Shown here: piece by piece, positions 8,622-16,938 of the stretch
Layout: each line of letters starts with the position of its first letter
How positions within the stretch are numbered: the stretch's first letter is position 1
DNA from: Pseudoalteromonas sp. S2755
GTDB lineage: Bacteria > Pseudomonadota > Gammaproteobacteria > Enterobacterales > Alteromonadaceae
Reading direction: 5' to 3'
Length of the DNA stretch: 64,000 nt
Assembly (NCBI RefSeq): GCF_005886535.1
Contig: NZ_PNDS01000034.1
Coordinates: 27,482-91,481 of the forward strand
Notes under the pieces: generated by a model
The model's database searches: none
What the model was told of the DNA's origin: nothing
The model's input: only the letters and a program-made list of their open reading frames with translations
Position numbers and translations under genes: made by a program

Positions 8622-8636
8622 TGGCAAGGTTCGTGC
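8622..8636 (+). promoter_or_regulatory. Sigma-54 promoter for flgP
   Basis: TGGC, seven bases, GTGC on the plus strand. The GG and GC are correctly spaced; the first T of TTGC is G. It lies about 130 bases before the flgP start, giving a long leader. Together with the flgT promoter it forms a palindrome GCCA-AAATT-TTGGC region at 8613-8625. Confidence 0.68.
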
Positions 8637-8768
8637 ATAATCATATTTTATGAAAGTTAATTTTATTTATTGCCAATACACGATGAAACTACAACAGCCC
8701 TTGCGAGACTAAGATGCTGGGGAAGTGTTAAATTTTGATTGGTAGTTATTGTAGCGGAGTGTGGTGAA

Positions 8769-9245
8769 ATGCGTATCACTAATTCTATCAGTGCAGTTGT
8801 TATGGTTTGCTCGCTAGCGGGACTCAGTGGCTGTTCAAGCCTCGTTGACAAGCACATTGAATATGAAACGGTGCAACCGGAAACGTTTCCTGTTTTACGA
8901 GCTGTGGGGTACGCGCCTTTGAGTGCTCAGCCCGGTAAAACTGCGGGTGAGAAGCAGCTGATGGCTATTAAAGTCTCAAAATTAGAAGCCTATCGTGAAT
9001 TGGCTGAGCAATTGTATGGCCAGAATTTGACATCCACTATTACGGTAAAAGGTGCTATTGCCCAAAACGACGGCCTTAAGAGCCAAGTAAATGGACTCGT
9101 TCGTGGTGCTAAGGTGCTGAAAAGTTACGCGGTTGGTGATACCTACGCAACGGAATTAGAGCTTGATATGAAGCGCGTTTATGATTTATATATTACTCAA
9201 GTTAAGCCGCAGAAAATTAAGAAGATATCTTATAGCTTCAAGTAA
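8769..9245 (+). CDS. flgP: FlgP, outer-membrane flagellar lipoprotein
   Basis: A 158-residue lipoprotein (lipobox LSGC near residue 18) of the LPP20/FlgP family. The segment KTAGEKQLMAIKVSKLEAYRELAEQ followed by LYGQNLTSTITVKG is the family core. FlgP forms outer-membrane-associated rings around the flagellar base. The ATG at 8769 is chosen because it starts the signal peptide and follows GGAGTGTGG; a TTG at 8739 in the same frame would add a charged extension before the signal. The gene is divergent from flgT. It converges on flgN with 74 bases between them. Confidence 0.88.
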   Translation: MRITNSISAVVMVCSLAGLSGCSSLVDKHIEYETVQPETFPVLRAVGYAPLSAQPGKTAGEKQLMAIKVSKLEAYRELAEQLYGQNLTSTITVKGAIAQNDGLKSQVNGLVRGAKVLKSYAVGDTYATELELDMKRVYDLYITQVKPQKIKKISYSFK

Positions 9246-9319
9246 GCACTCATCGTATGCTGCTGATTTGATAGGCTCTGCTTCGGCTGTTTTTCAATAC
9301 TTAAATATGACTGGTGTGG

Positions 9320-9748
9320 TTACGCCTTTAGGTTACGTACTAACTCACTGTCGCTACTTTTCACGCTACCATCTTGACCATATGTAACAGAAGTAGGTGC
9401 GCCAATTAAGATCCCTTTTAATTCTCGTGTGCTTACATTGGCCTGATGAGCCGTTTTAGCATTGATTTCATTTTTGGTTTGGCACTCACTGAGTAGTGCT
9501 CGCACTTTAGTAACAAGCGGGGCTACTTCGCTGTGTTCAAAAACGTGAGACTCAGTTTTTGACAATTCATTGTCGAGTTTTTGCAATTTTGAAATGAGAG
9601 TTAGCTTTTCACGAGCGATTTCTTTTAAATTGTCGCCGCGCCGAGACGCGAGCTCGTCAAGCTCACGCGCCAGAAGCTGGGTCATCGCTTCTAGCGTCGA
9701 GATTTGTTCTGAAAGTTTGTGGTGGCAAAGCCGAACCAAATCATCCAT
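9320..9748 (-). CDS. flgN: FlgN, flagellar export chaperone
   Basis: A 142-residue, mostly helical protein of FlgN type: it has a heptad-rich body (about residues 10-100) and sits directly after flgM. FlgN binds the hook-filament junction proteins FlgK and FlgL before export. The ATG at 9748 is chosen; it overlaps the flgM stop by eight bases (ATGGATGA), a typical sign of coupled translation, whereas the longer frame needs a TTG at 9763. The C-terminal tail (about residues 105-142) is polar and probably flexible. The family is poorly conserved, so the call leans on position and shape. Confidence 0.8.
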   Translation of the reverse strand: MDDLVRLCHHKLSEQISTLEAMTQLLARELDELASRRGDNLKEIAREKLTLISKLQKLDNELSKTESHVFEHSEVAPLVTKVRALLSECQTKNEINAKTAHQANVSTRELKGILIGAPTSVTYGQDGSVKSSDSELVRNLKA

Positions 9749-10064
9749 ATATTTCGAACTCAAATGCAGCTATATTTTTGGCTAGCTTTTCCGCGTCAAC
9801 TTGATACTTGCCTTCCGCAATTGCTTTTTTCAATTCTTCGACTTTTTTGTCATCAAAGCCTGATGATTGCTGCGCTTTTTCGTTGACTGTTTTCAGCTGC
9901 TGTGCTTGTGGAGTCAGACTGACTGAATCCGCAGCTGCTTTCGGTGTAGCTGATGATTTAACTGATGCGCTGTTGGCATCATTTCTTTGCAATTCAGCTT
10001 TCTGTTGCTTAACATTATTAGCAACGGATGTAGACTGATTCTGACCGTTAACTTGATTAACCAT
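9741..10064 (-). CDS. flgM: FlgM, anti-sigma-28 factor
   Basis: A 107-residue protein with the FlgM profile. The N-terminal half is low-complexity and rich in Q, N, S and A, likely unfolded. It is followed by ADSVSLTPQAQQL and the helical sigma-binding part VEELKKAIAEGKYQVDAEKLAKNI. FlgM holds FliA inactive until the hook is complete and is then exported. The gene carries its own sigma-28 promoter, a known feedback arrangement, and overlaps flgN. The protein is slightly longer than in enteric bacteria because of the N-terminal region. Confidence 0.92.
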   Translation of the reverse strand: MVNQVNGQNQSTSVANNVKQQKAELQRNDANSASVKSSATPKAAADSVSLTPQAQQLKTVNEKAQQSSGFDDKKVEELKKAIAEGKYQVDAEKLAKNIAAFEFEIYG

Positions 10065-10100
10065 AATTGTAGACCCAATAAAATTATACTCTCAGCCTTG

Positions 10101-10127
10101 TTATCGGCGTTTAGTAGTATTACTTTA
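10101..10127 (-). promoter_or_regulatory. Sigma-28 promoter for flgM-flgN
   Basis: On the minus strand the -35 box TAAAGTAA (10127-10120) is followed by 11 bases and the -10 box GCCGATAA (10108-10101), a perfect -10 match with correct spacing. It lies about 36 bases before the flgM ATG, so FliA drives its own inhibitor separately from flgA. Confidence 0.88.
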
Positions 10128-10136
10128 GCAAATTTT

Positions 10137-10844
10137 TTATAAATTCACCTCTACTGTTTCCACTTCTATTACTCTAGCACGTAAGGTTTTGCCAGAGCGA
10201 GCGTTTTTAACGTTAATAAGTTCACCACGGTTGCCATCTTGCTGCGCTTCTCCTTGAGTTTTGATCACGAGTCCGCCTGATTTAGCTATAATCGTCACAG
10301 TATCGCCTTTGCAGACCATGCAAATATGAGCCTGAGTAAAGGCTTGACCTTCTCTGATATTACGTTTGCTGCGACTGCCTATTAGTATCGACTTATCTTC
10401 TATATAGGAAACTCTGCGAAAACGTTTTGGCTGATACTCTATTTTTACATCTTCATCCTGAATAACACGGCCTTTTTCCAGCATGGTTGCGCTAACTAAT
10501 ATGGGGAATAGGTGATCAATACGCACGTGGACGTATTGAGTCCAGCTGAGGGTGTCGTTGCATCTAATTTGTACTGTCACCTGAGTATCAAAAGGCGGCG
10601 TCATCGCTGTACTATATTGCAGTGGTGATTGACAGTCCCTTGCTGGAATTCTTGAATCAAGTGGTATAGCAGTCAGTGACAACTGACTGTCGGGATCTTG
10701 CTCTACATTCGGTTCAACAAATTCTATTGCGTTTTGTTCTAAAGTTTTGTTGTCATATTGCTGACAATAACCATAGTCAACGCCTATAAAATAAGCGAAC
10801 AAACAAAAAAACTGAATGTAATGGGTTTTTTTTAACAAACTCAT
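10137..10844 (-). CDS. flgA: FlgA, P-ring assembly chaperone
   Basis: A 235-residue exported protein with an N-terminal hydrophobic signal (about residues 7-28). The C-terminal half is a SAF-type domain: VSATMLEKGRVIQDEDVKIE, then DTVTIIAKSGGLVIKTQGEA and GNRGELINVKNARSGKTLRARV, which closely follow FlgA. FlgA is a periplasmic chaperone for P-ring assembly by FlgI. Four cysteines (two pairs) are present, which may form disulfides. The gene is divergent from cheV across 140 bases in which I could not assign a sigma-28 or sigma-54 promoter. Confidence 0.9.
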   Translation of the reverse strand: MSLLKKTHYIQFFCLFAYFIGVDYGYCQQYDNKTLEQNAIEFVEPNVEQDPDSQLSLTAIPLDSRIPARDCQSPLQYSTAMTPPFDTQVTVQIRCNDTLSWTQYVHVRIDHLFPILVSATMLEKGRVIQDEDVKIEYQPKRFRRVSYIEDKSILIGSRSKRNIREGQAFTQAHICMVCKGDTVTIIAKSGGLVIKTQGEAQQDGNRGELINVKNARSGKTLRARVIEVETVEVNL

Positions 10845-10984
10845 GATGTTTCGACTATGCTTATGGGGTGAAACAAGGTATAAAGATTCTGCTTTAATAA
10901 CTGCACCTAATCAAGGGTGGTAAACCATATCAGAGTCGAAGCAAAGATCGTTCCGATTAGCGGTTTATACAGTAGGAGATTGAA

Positions 10985-11917
10985 ATGGCAGGTATTTTAG
11001 ACTCGGTTAACCAACGTACACAGCTGGTTGGACAAAACCGTCTCGAGCTATTACTTTTTCGACTTCAAGGTCGACAGCGCTTCGGCATTAATGTTTTCAA
11101 AGTCCGAGAAGTGCTTCAATGTCCAGCATTGACAAGCATGCCCAAGTCAAACCCGCTTATCCGAGGGGTTGCTCATATTCGAGGCCAAACTATATCCGTA
11201 ATTGATATGTCACTTGCGGTAGGTGGACCTCCTATTCAAGATATTCGTAACTGTTTTATTGTGATTGCAGAATACAACCGTTCAGTTCAAGGTTTTTTAG
11301 TCAGTGCAGTGGAACGTATTGTGAATATGAACTGGGAAAAAATAATGCCGCCACCATCTGGGGCGGGCCGTTATTCCTATTTGACAGCGGTCACTGAGAT
11401 TGAAAACGAGCTAGTTGAGATATTAGATGTAGAAAAGATCCTCAATGAAATTTGTCCGATCAACACTGAGGTCAGTGCTGACATTGTCTCTGATGGTGAA
11501 ATGCAAAAAGATTTAGGCGAACGTATTGTCTTTATCGCTGATGACTCCGCGGTTGCTCGTAATCAGGTCAAGCGTGCATTGGAGCCATTAGGTGTTCAGA
11601 CTGAACTTGCGAAGAATGGTAAAGAAGCACTTATCAGGCTTCGTGAAATAGCCGAAATGGACTGTCAAAATAATGTCACTGAGCGAGTAGGACTGTTGAT
11701 TTCTGATGTTGAAATGCCAGAAATGGATGGTTATACGTTAACGGCTGAAATAAAAGCTGATCCAAAATTAGCGCCATTGCATGTGATACTCCATACTTCA
11801 CTGAGTGGTGTATTTAATCAGGCTATGATTGAGAAAGTTGGCGCTGATGATTTTATTGCTAAGTTTAACCCAGATGAATTAGCTTCAGCGGTTAAAAAAT
11901 GGGTTCATTGTGATTAA
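10985..11917 (+). CDS. cheV: CheV, chemotaxis coupling protein with receiver domain
   Basis: A 310-residue protein with a CheW-like domain at about residues 18-160 and a response-regulator receiver at 180-308. The predicted phosphoacceptor is Asp241 in LLISDVEMPEMDGY. The acidic pair Asp186-Asp187 and a late lysine (KFNPDE) complete the receiver site. CheV couples receptors to CheA and adapts through phosphorylation. GGAG precedes the ATG. cheR follows after 15 bases. The cheV-cheR pair next to flgA is the usual layout in Vibrio and relatives. Confidence 0.94.
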   Translation: MAGILDSVNQRTQLVGQNRLELLLFRLQGRQRFGINVFKVREVLQCPALTSMPKSNPLIRGVAHIRGQTISVIDMSLAVGGPPIQDIRNCFIVIAEYNRSVQGFLVSAVERIVNMNWEKIMPPPSGAGRYSYLTAVTEIENELVEILDVEKILNEICPINTEVSADIVSDGEMQKDLGERIVFIADDSAVARNQVKRALEPLGVQTELAKNGKEALIRLREIAEMDCQNNVTERVGLLISDVEMPEMDGYTLTAEIKADPKLAPLHVILHTSLSGVFNQAMIEKVGADDFIAKFNPDELASAVKKWVHCD

Positions 11918-11932
11918 AGCTGGTGGTAGCAC

Positions 11933-12766
11933 TTGGAAAATAAGCATTTAGAGCAAAAAGAGTACGACCAATTTAGAACCTTTTTGGAGCAACAGTGCGG
12001 TATTGTGCTGGGTGACAATAAATTGTACTTGGTCAAAAGTCGACTAGCTCCTCTGATGGCTCGCTTTGGTGTGGAAACACTTTCGTCCTTAGTAGCTAAA
12101 ACACTCAGTCCCCATGAGCGGCAATTACGTGCCGCTGTGGTGGACGCGATGACAACGAATGAAACACTTTGGTTTAGGGATACTTATCCGTTTGAGCTAA
12201 TTAAATCGAAAATCTTACCAGAGTTTAAAGACTTGAGACGTCCAGTTAAGATTTGGTCGGCGGCAAGTTCATCAGGACAAGAGCCATATTCAATCGCGAT
12301 GTCTGCGAGTGAGTATGTGAGTAAAAGCCCTGGTGCGCTGAAAATGGGTGTGCAGATCGTCGGTACCGACATTTCTAACACTATGCTGGATATGTGTAAG
12401 AATGCGGAATATGACGCGCTAGCGTTGGCGCGAGGATTGTCGCCTGAGCGTAGAAAGAAGTTCTTTATGGATAGTGGCAATGGAATGGCTAAGGTCGTTG
12501 AACCGATCCGTAAAATGGTCAGCTTTAGACATTTAAACCTGCTAGATTCTTATGCATTGATGGGTAAATTTGATGTTATTTTCTGTCGTAACGTCCTGAT
12601 CTACTTTTCACCTGAAGTGAAAGCCAAAATCATTTCGCAATTTGCTCAGTCGTTAAATCCTAATGGTTATTTGTTTTTAGGTGCGTCAGAATCGATGGCG
12701 GGTTTAAGTGACGACTTTAATATGATCCGTTGTAATCCTGGGATTATCTATCAGAAAAAGACTTAA
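11933..12766 (+). CDS. cheR: CheR, chemoreceptor glutamate methyltransferase
   Basis: A 277-residue protein. The N-terminal helical CheR domain (about residues 8-70) precedes the SAM-binding domain with KIWSAASSSGQEPYSIAM and FDVIFCRNVLIYF, both hallmark motifs. It transfers methyl groups to receptor glutamates for adaptation. Translation begins at TTG (11933), preceded by GGTGG; no internal ATG would keep the N-terminal helices. It is in one unit with cheV. A small hairpin (ATAGCG/CGCTAT at 12776-12798) follows but lacks a T run. Confidence 0.94.
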   Translation: MENKHLEQKEYDQFRTFLEQQCGIVLGDNKLYLVKSRLAPLMARFGVETLSSLVAKTLSPHERQLRAAVVDAMTTNETLWFRDTYPFELIKSKILPEFKDLRRPVKIWSAASSSGQEPYSIAMSASEYVSKSPGALKMGVQIVGTDISNTMLDMCKNAEYDALALARGLSPERRKKFFMDSGNGMAKVVEPIRKMVSFRHLNLLDSYALMGKFDVIFCRNVLIYFSPEVKAKIISQFAQSLNPNGYLFLGASESMAGLSDDFNMIRCNPGIIYQKKT

Positions 12767-13046
12767 TACTTACATATAGCGGCAGGGACGTTCGCTATAG
12801 TTAGGTATTGAATATTTGTACGCAGTCGCAGTTCCAATGACTACTTTCGTCAACCTTGGATTTTCTAAGTTCAACCGCTGACTCTTCAGACGCTTCCTCT
12901 TATTTATTTCACTCCTCAATACTGGCTCAAGTTTAATTATTCCAAAAATATAATTTAACACATTGAAATTTAATGAATAAATTGAATTTCAAAACTGGCC
13001 TAAAGATTGCTTTATCATACTTGAGTCAATTTTTTGGAGTCAGATA
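12767..13046. other. cheR-flgB spacer
   Basis: These 280 bases hold no convincing gene. They contain the weak hairpin just after cheR and, at 12996-13010, the flgB sigma-54 promoter. Nothing else was recognised. Confidence 0.5.
12996..13010 (+). promoter_or_regulatory. Sigma-54 promoter for flgBCDE
   Basis: TGGC, seven bases, TTGC, with the spacing required for sigma-54. It lies about 36 bases before the flgB ATG, which is itself preceded by TTTTGGAG. This is the expected class of promoter for rod and hook genes under FlrC-type control. Confidence 0.82.
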
Positions 13047-13457
13047 ATGGCAATTAGTTTCGATAAAGCGTTGGGTATACATCAGCATACGATGCTGCTG
13101 CGCTCACAGCGCGCTGAAATTCTAGCAAGCAATATCGCAAACGCAGACACTCCAGGATACAAAGCTAAAGATATTGATTTTGCCAGTGCCTTAAAAGCGG
13201 CAAAAACAATGCAAAGAAGCGGCAACGATATGGTTAGAACAGATGCAAAACACCTTAGTGGTGGTACCAAAATGAGTAACTCGTCTGAACTATATCGTTC
13301 GCCAAATCAAGCAGATACAGGTGATGGTAACTCGGTTGATATACAAGTGGAACGAAATTTGTATGTACAGAATGCATTAGAGTACCAAGCCAGTTTGCAA
13401 TTTCTTGGTGGTAAGTTCAGTGGTCTTAAGAAGGCACTCGGCGGGCAAGGGGCATAA
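13047..13457 (+). CDS. flgB: FlgB, proximal rod protein
   Basis: A 136-residue protein with the rod-family N terminus: ILASNIANADTPGYKAKDIDF is the conserved signature and the closing helix VQNALEYQASLQFLGG pairs with it. FlgB forms the proximal rod of the flagellar basal body and is exported by the type III apparatus without a cleaved signal. Length is normal for FlgB. It is the first gene of the flgBCDE unit, with flgC two bases downstream. Confidence 0.96.
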   Translation: MAISFDKALGIHQHTMLLRSQRAEILASNIANADTPGYKAKDIDFASALKAAKTMQRSGNDMVRTDAKHLSGGTKMSNSSELYRSPNQADTGDGNSVDIQVERNLYVQNALEYQASLQFLGGKFSGLKKALGGQGA

Positions 13458-13459
13458 TT

Positions 13460-13891
13460 ATGAGTTTATATAACGTTTTCGATATTGCGGGTTCAGGAAT
13501 GAGTGCACAGAACGTGCGACTAAATACCACCGCAAGTAATATCTCAAACGCAAACTCAGTGAGTTCTAGTCAAGATGATGTTTATCGCGCTAGACACCCT
13601 GTATTTGCCGCTGAACTTTCCAAAGCTGCAGCTTCCCAGAACAATGTTGCGGGATCTTCAGTTGGAGTAAAAGTCTTAGGTGTGGTTGAGAGCGACAAGC
13701 CGCTTCAAGTTGAATACAACCCGAACCACCCAAGTGCAGACGCAAATGGCTACATTTATAAACCGAATGTGAATGTGGTAGAGGAGATGGCAAACATGAT
13801 TTCTGCTTCTCGCTCTTACCAAACCAATGTTCAAGTTGCAGATGCTGCAAAGCAAATGCTTAGTAAAACATTGCAACTAGGCCAGCGCTAA
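13460..13891 (+). CDS. flgC: FlgC, proximal rod protein
   Basis: A 143-residue rod protein. The N terminus FDIAGSGMSAQNVRLNTTASNISNANS and the C terminus NVVEEMANMISASRSYQTNVQ are the paired helices shared by rod and hook proteins, and size and order fit FlgC. The middle contains GVKVLGVVESDKPLQVEYNP, typical of this subunit. It lies between flgB (2-base gap) and flgD (17-base gap), so it is co-transcribed with both. Confidence 0.96.
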   Translation: MSLYNVFDIAGSGMSAQNVRLNTTASNISNANSVSSSQDDVYRARHPVFAAELSKAAASQNNVAGSSVGVKVLGVVESDKPLQVEYNPNHPSADANGYIYKPNVNVVEEMANMISASRSYQTNVQVADAAKQMLSKTLQLGQR

Positions 13892-13908
13892 ATTGGGAGT
13901 AACAGCTG

Positions 13909-14592
13909 ATGAGTAATAATGTAAATGCCACCTCTTCAACGGGTGTAGATTCACTCTACTGGGATAGGCAAAAACAGGCCGAGGAGAAAAAGCCCAGAGA
14001 TGAGCTATCGCAAGAAGATTTCTTCTCGCTGCTTACTCAACAGCTCTCTTTCCAAGATCCAAGTAAGCCTGCGGACAACGATCAAATGATCGCGCAGATG
14101 ACAAGTTTTACCATGGCCGAGGGGATCTCAAAGTTAAATGAGAACTTTGACTCGTTAGCTGCATCGATGACTTCTAACTCGGCACTTCAAGCATCAACGC
14201 TGATTGGTAAAAAAGCATTACTCGAATCAACGACGTTAGAACATGGTGACGATGCACTTACAAAAGGTTCTGTGATTGTACAAGAGCCAGTTCAGAATCT
14301 ATCAGTCGGTATCTATGATGAATCTGGAGCGATTGTTAAGACGCTTGAGTTTGGTGAGCAAAGTGTAGGCGCTGTGCGTTTTGAGTGGGATGGTAAGAAT
14401 AAAGATGGCGAGATGATGCCCCCTGGTGAATATACCATAAAAGCGGAAGGTATGATTGAAGGTGAATATCAAACTTTACCGTCAGCCACATTTAGAAATA
14501 TTGACAGTGTTAATGTTAATGGTGCTAACGGCATCGTCATTAATACTAAAGAAGGCGCGGTGCGCTTAACTGATATTGCTGAAATAGCATAG
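13909..14592 (+). CDS. flgD: FlgD, hook-cap scaffolding protein
   Basis: A 227-residue protein. The N-terminal FlgD motif LSQEDFFSLLTQQLSFQDPS (about residues 34-53) targets it for export. A beta-sandwich follows: GAVRFEWDGKNKDGEMMPPGEY is the FlgD Ig-like turn. FlgD caps the growing hook and is removed when the hook is complete. Length is typical. It lies in the flgBCDE unit, 41 bases before flgE. Confidence 0.95.
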   Translation: MSNNVNATSSTGVDSLYWDRQKQAEEKKPRDELSQEDFFSLLTQQLSFQDPSKPADNDQMIAQMTSFTMAEGISKLNENFDSLAASMTSNSALQASTLIGKKALLESTTLEHGDDALTKGSVIVQEPVQNLSVGIYDESGAIVKTLEFGEQSVGAVRFEWDGKNKDGEMMPPGEYTIKAEGMIEGEYQTLPSATFRNIDSVNVNGANGIVINTKEGAVRLTDIAEIA

Positions 14593-14633
14593 TAGTTTTA
14601 AAGAATTAACCTTAAGAACTTAGAGGTGAGAGT

Positions 14634-16034
14634 ATGAGTTTCAATATAGCACTGACAGGTATTGCCGCCGCGCAAAAAGACTTGGACGTAACAGCAAACA
14701 ACATTGCTAACGTAAACACGACCGGTTTTAAAGAGTCTCGCGCAGAATTTGCTGACGTTTACGCGTCTTCGGTTTTTAGCTCAGGCAAAACGAAAAATGG
14801 TGATGGTGTACAAACTACCATGGTTGCACAGCAGTTCCACCAAGGGTCACTAAAGTTTACGCAAAACTCGCTAGACTTGGCGATTGAGGGTGAAGGCTAT
14901 TTTGCCATGTCAAACTCTCTGCAATCACAGGATTTTACGTATTCTCGAGCTGGTGCATTTAAATTAAATAAAGACAACTTTATCGTGAATGCAAAAGGTG
15001 ACTACTTGCAAGGCTTCCCTGTTGATCCATCAACCGGTGATACAACGTCTTTGAGTTTGAGCACAACATCGCCAATTCAAATTCCAGATGCATCTGGTTC
15101 ACCTCGAGCAACGTCGCAAATCTATACTTCATTTAATCTAGATGCAACGGCGCAGCCTCCTACGATTGCGTTCGATCCTACGCAAAGTGCATCGTATAAC
15201 TCAAGAACGGCAATTACGGTATATGACTCGTTGGGTGAGTCGCACACGTTACAACTGTTCTTTAGAAAAACAGCGGATAACCAATGGTCAACTTATGCAA
15301 CAATGGACGATAAGCCATTTAACCACAATGCGCAGCAAATTGACCCAACCGCTACGCCACCTGTGCCATACACTCCAGTAAGCGTATTTCGTTTTGACGC
15401 AAGTGGTATTCCTTCACAAACAGCGGATGATCCATCAGCTTCACCACTGACATTTAGTAACAATACGGGTACAACGTTTAACCCGCTTAGCCTTGCAGGT
15501 CCTCAAGATGCGGTCGATCCAACTATTGGTATGTCAAACTTGTTAGAAAACGGCGCAACCTTCCCGAATGATATTGTTGTTAACTGGCGTGATGAAGCAA
15601 ACACGGCTCAGAAGTTACCGACACAATATTCATCAGGTCGATTTGAAGTGAAAGCGCTGGAACAAGACGGTGCAACCGTAGGTCGACTAGCTGGTATTGA
15701 TATTGGTACTGATGGTAAAGTTGTGGCTTCATATACTAACGGCGACTCGACTTTCCTAGGGCAAGTCGCGCTCGTACGCTTCCCGAATTCTCAAGGCCTT
15801 CAGGCGATTGGTAATACTGAGTGGAAGAAGAGCCTATCTTCTGGTGAGCCACTTGCAGGTGAGCCAAACACAGGTACGCTTGGTGGTATTAGTTCATCTG
15901 CGTTAGAGCAATCGAATGTCAACCTCACAAACGAGTTAGTTGACCTTATCAGTGCTCAACGTAATTTCCAAGCGAACTCTCGAGCGCTTGAGGTTAACTC
16001 AACATTACAACAAAATATATTACAGATCCGATAA
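14634..16034 (+). CDS. flgE: FlgE, flagellar hook protein
   Basis: A 466-residue hook protein. The N-terminal motif LDVTANNIANVNTTGFKESR and the C-terminal motif LTNELVDLISAQRNFQANSR form the inner core. The central region is a series of beta domains rich in T, S and P. FlgE polymerises into the universal joint between rod and filament. Length is within the range for polar-flagellum hooks. A strong terminator begins 16 bases after the stop, so FlgE is the last product of this unit. Confidence 0.95.
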   Translation: MSFNIALTGIAAAQKDLDVTANNIANVNTTGFKESRAEFADVYASSVFSSGKTKNGDGVQTTMVAQQFHQGSLKFTQNSLDLAIEGEGYFAMSNSLQSQDFTYSRAGAFKLNKDNFIVNAKGDYLQGFPVDPSTGDTTSLSLSTTSPIQIPDASGSPRATSQIYTSFNLDATAQPPTIAFDPTQSASYNSRTAITVYDSLGESHTLQLFFRKTADNQWSTYATMDDKPFNHNAQQIDPTATPPVPYTPVSVFRFDASGIPSQTADDPSASPLTFSNNTGTTFNPLSLAGPQDAVDPTIGMSNLLENGATFPNDIVVNWRDEANTAQKLPTQYSSGRFEVKALEQDGATVGRLAGIDIGTDGKVVASYTNGDSTFLGQVALVRFPNSQGLQAIGNTEWKKSLSSGEPLAGEPNTGTLGGISSSALEQSNVNLTNELVDLISAQRNFQANSRALEVNSTLQQNILQIR

Positions 16035-16050
16035 TATATTATGCCCTCCA

Positions 16051-16078
16051 AAGGCTGCTACAAAGGCAGCCTTTTTTA
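16051..16078 (+). terminator. Rho-independent terminator after flgE
   Basis: An eight-base perfect stem (AAGGCTGC at 16052-16059 and GCAGCCTT at 16067-16074), seven-base loop and a run of six T. It ends the flgBCDE transcript inside what is often one long flg operon. Confidence 0.88.
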
Positions 16079-16104
16079 TGCCCGTCAAAAACATCTCATC
16101 ACTT

Positions 16105-16119
16105 TGGCACTGTGTTTGC
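16105..16119 (+). promoter_or_regulatory. Sigma-54 promoter for flgFGHI
   Basis: TGGCAC, five bases, TTGC: an essentially perfect sigma-54 site, starting 27 bases after the flgE terminator and ending 38 bases before the flgF ATG. It restarts transcription for the distal rod and ring genes. Confidence 0.88.
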
Positions 16120-16157
16120 ATTAACTAGATTAAGTTTGAATTTTATAGGTCATCGTC

Positions 16158-16922
16158 ATGGATAAAATGGTGTATATCGCAATGTCAGGCGCTAAGCAGA
16201 GCTTACGCGGTGTGGCACTCAAAGCGAATAACCTTGCTAATGCCAACACGACTGGCTTCAAAGCAGATTTTGCTCAAGCGCGTTCAATGCAGGCATTCGG
16301 AGAAGGATTACCCTCTCGGGTTTTTGCTATGCAAGAACGTCCTGGTACGAATATGACCGGTGGTGCAATCGTTGAAACTGGCCGTGAGCTTGATATTGCA
16401 GTAGATGATAAGTCGTGGATCAGCGTCGTTGATGCGTCGGGTGAAGAAGCTTACACCAAAGTCGGCACGCTTAACATTCGTAATGACGGTGCGTTAGTCA
16501 CAGCTCATGGGCGTCAACTTATTGGCGAAGGTGGACCTATTGTCTTGCCTATCCCCGTTGATAAAGTGGTGTTTAGTGACGATGGCTCTATTCAAGTGCG
16601 TCCACAGGGCGCCCCTGCCAACTTTCTTGAAGTGGTTGATAGGCTGAAAATTATTGAAGCAGATAATAGTAAACTACAGAAAGGCAATGACGGCCTGTAT
16701 AGACCAAGAGAAGATAAGTTAGAAGACGGGATCTGTGGCTTTTGCGAAATATCTCCGACTGCAAAAGTGATGAGTGGCTTCTTAGAGATGTCCAACGTCA
16801 ACCCCGTTCATGAGATGGTGGATATGATCAACCATCAAAGACAATTTGAAATGCAAATTAAGCTGATGAAAACAGCTGAAGAAATAGATGAGCGACACAC
16901 TTCGCTCCTACGCATAGTTTAA
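16158..16922 (+). CDS. flgF: FlgF, proximal rod protein
   Basis: A 254-residue rod protein with the family N terminus ALKANNLANANTTGFKADFA and the C terminus VHEMVDMINHQRQFEMQIK. The central beta region and size match FlgF, which together with FlgB and FlgC makes up the proximal rod; the exact function of FlgF is less well defined. The gene has its own sigma-54 promoter and is followed by flgG 16 bases later. Confidence 0.95.
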   Translation: MDKMVYIAMSGAKQSLRGVALKANNLANANTTGFKADFAQARSMQAFGEGLPSRVFAMQERPGTNMTGGAIVETGRELDIAVDDKSWISVVDASGEEAYTKVGTLNIRNDGALVTAHGRQLIGEGGPIVLPIPVDKVVFSDDGSIQVRPQGAPANFLEVVDRLKIIEADNSKLQKGNDGLYRPREDKLEDGICGFCEISPTAKVMSGFLEMSNVNPVHEMVDMINHQRQFEMQIKLMKTAEEIDERHTSLLRIV

Positions 16923-16938
16923 GAGTGAGGTAGAGATT

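Noticed and set aside
10845..10984. Sigma-28-like TCCGATTA box before cheV
   Set aside because: No matching -35 box at the 11-base spacing; the resemblance is likely chance.
12770..12961. A 63-codon minus-strand frame between cheR and flgB
   Set aside because: No ribosome-binding site, no recognisable protein features, and it overlaps the cheR end hairpin.
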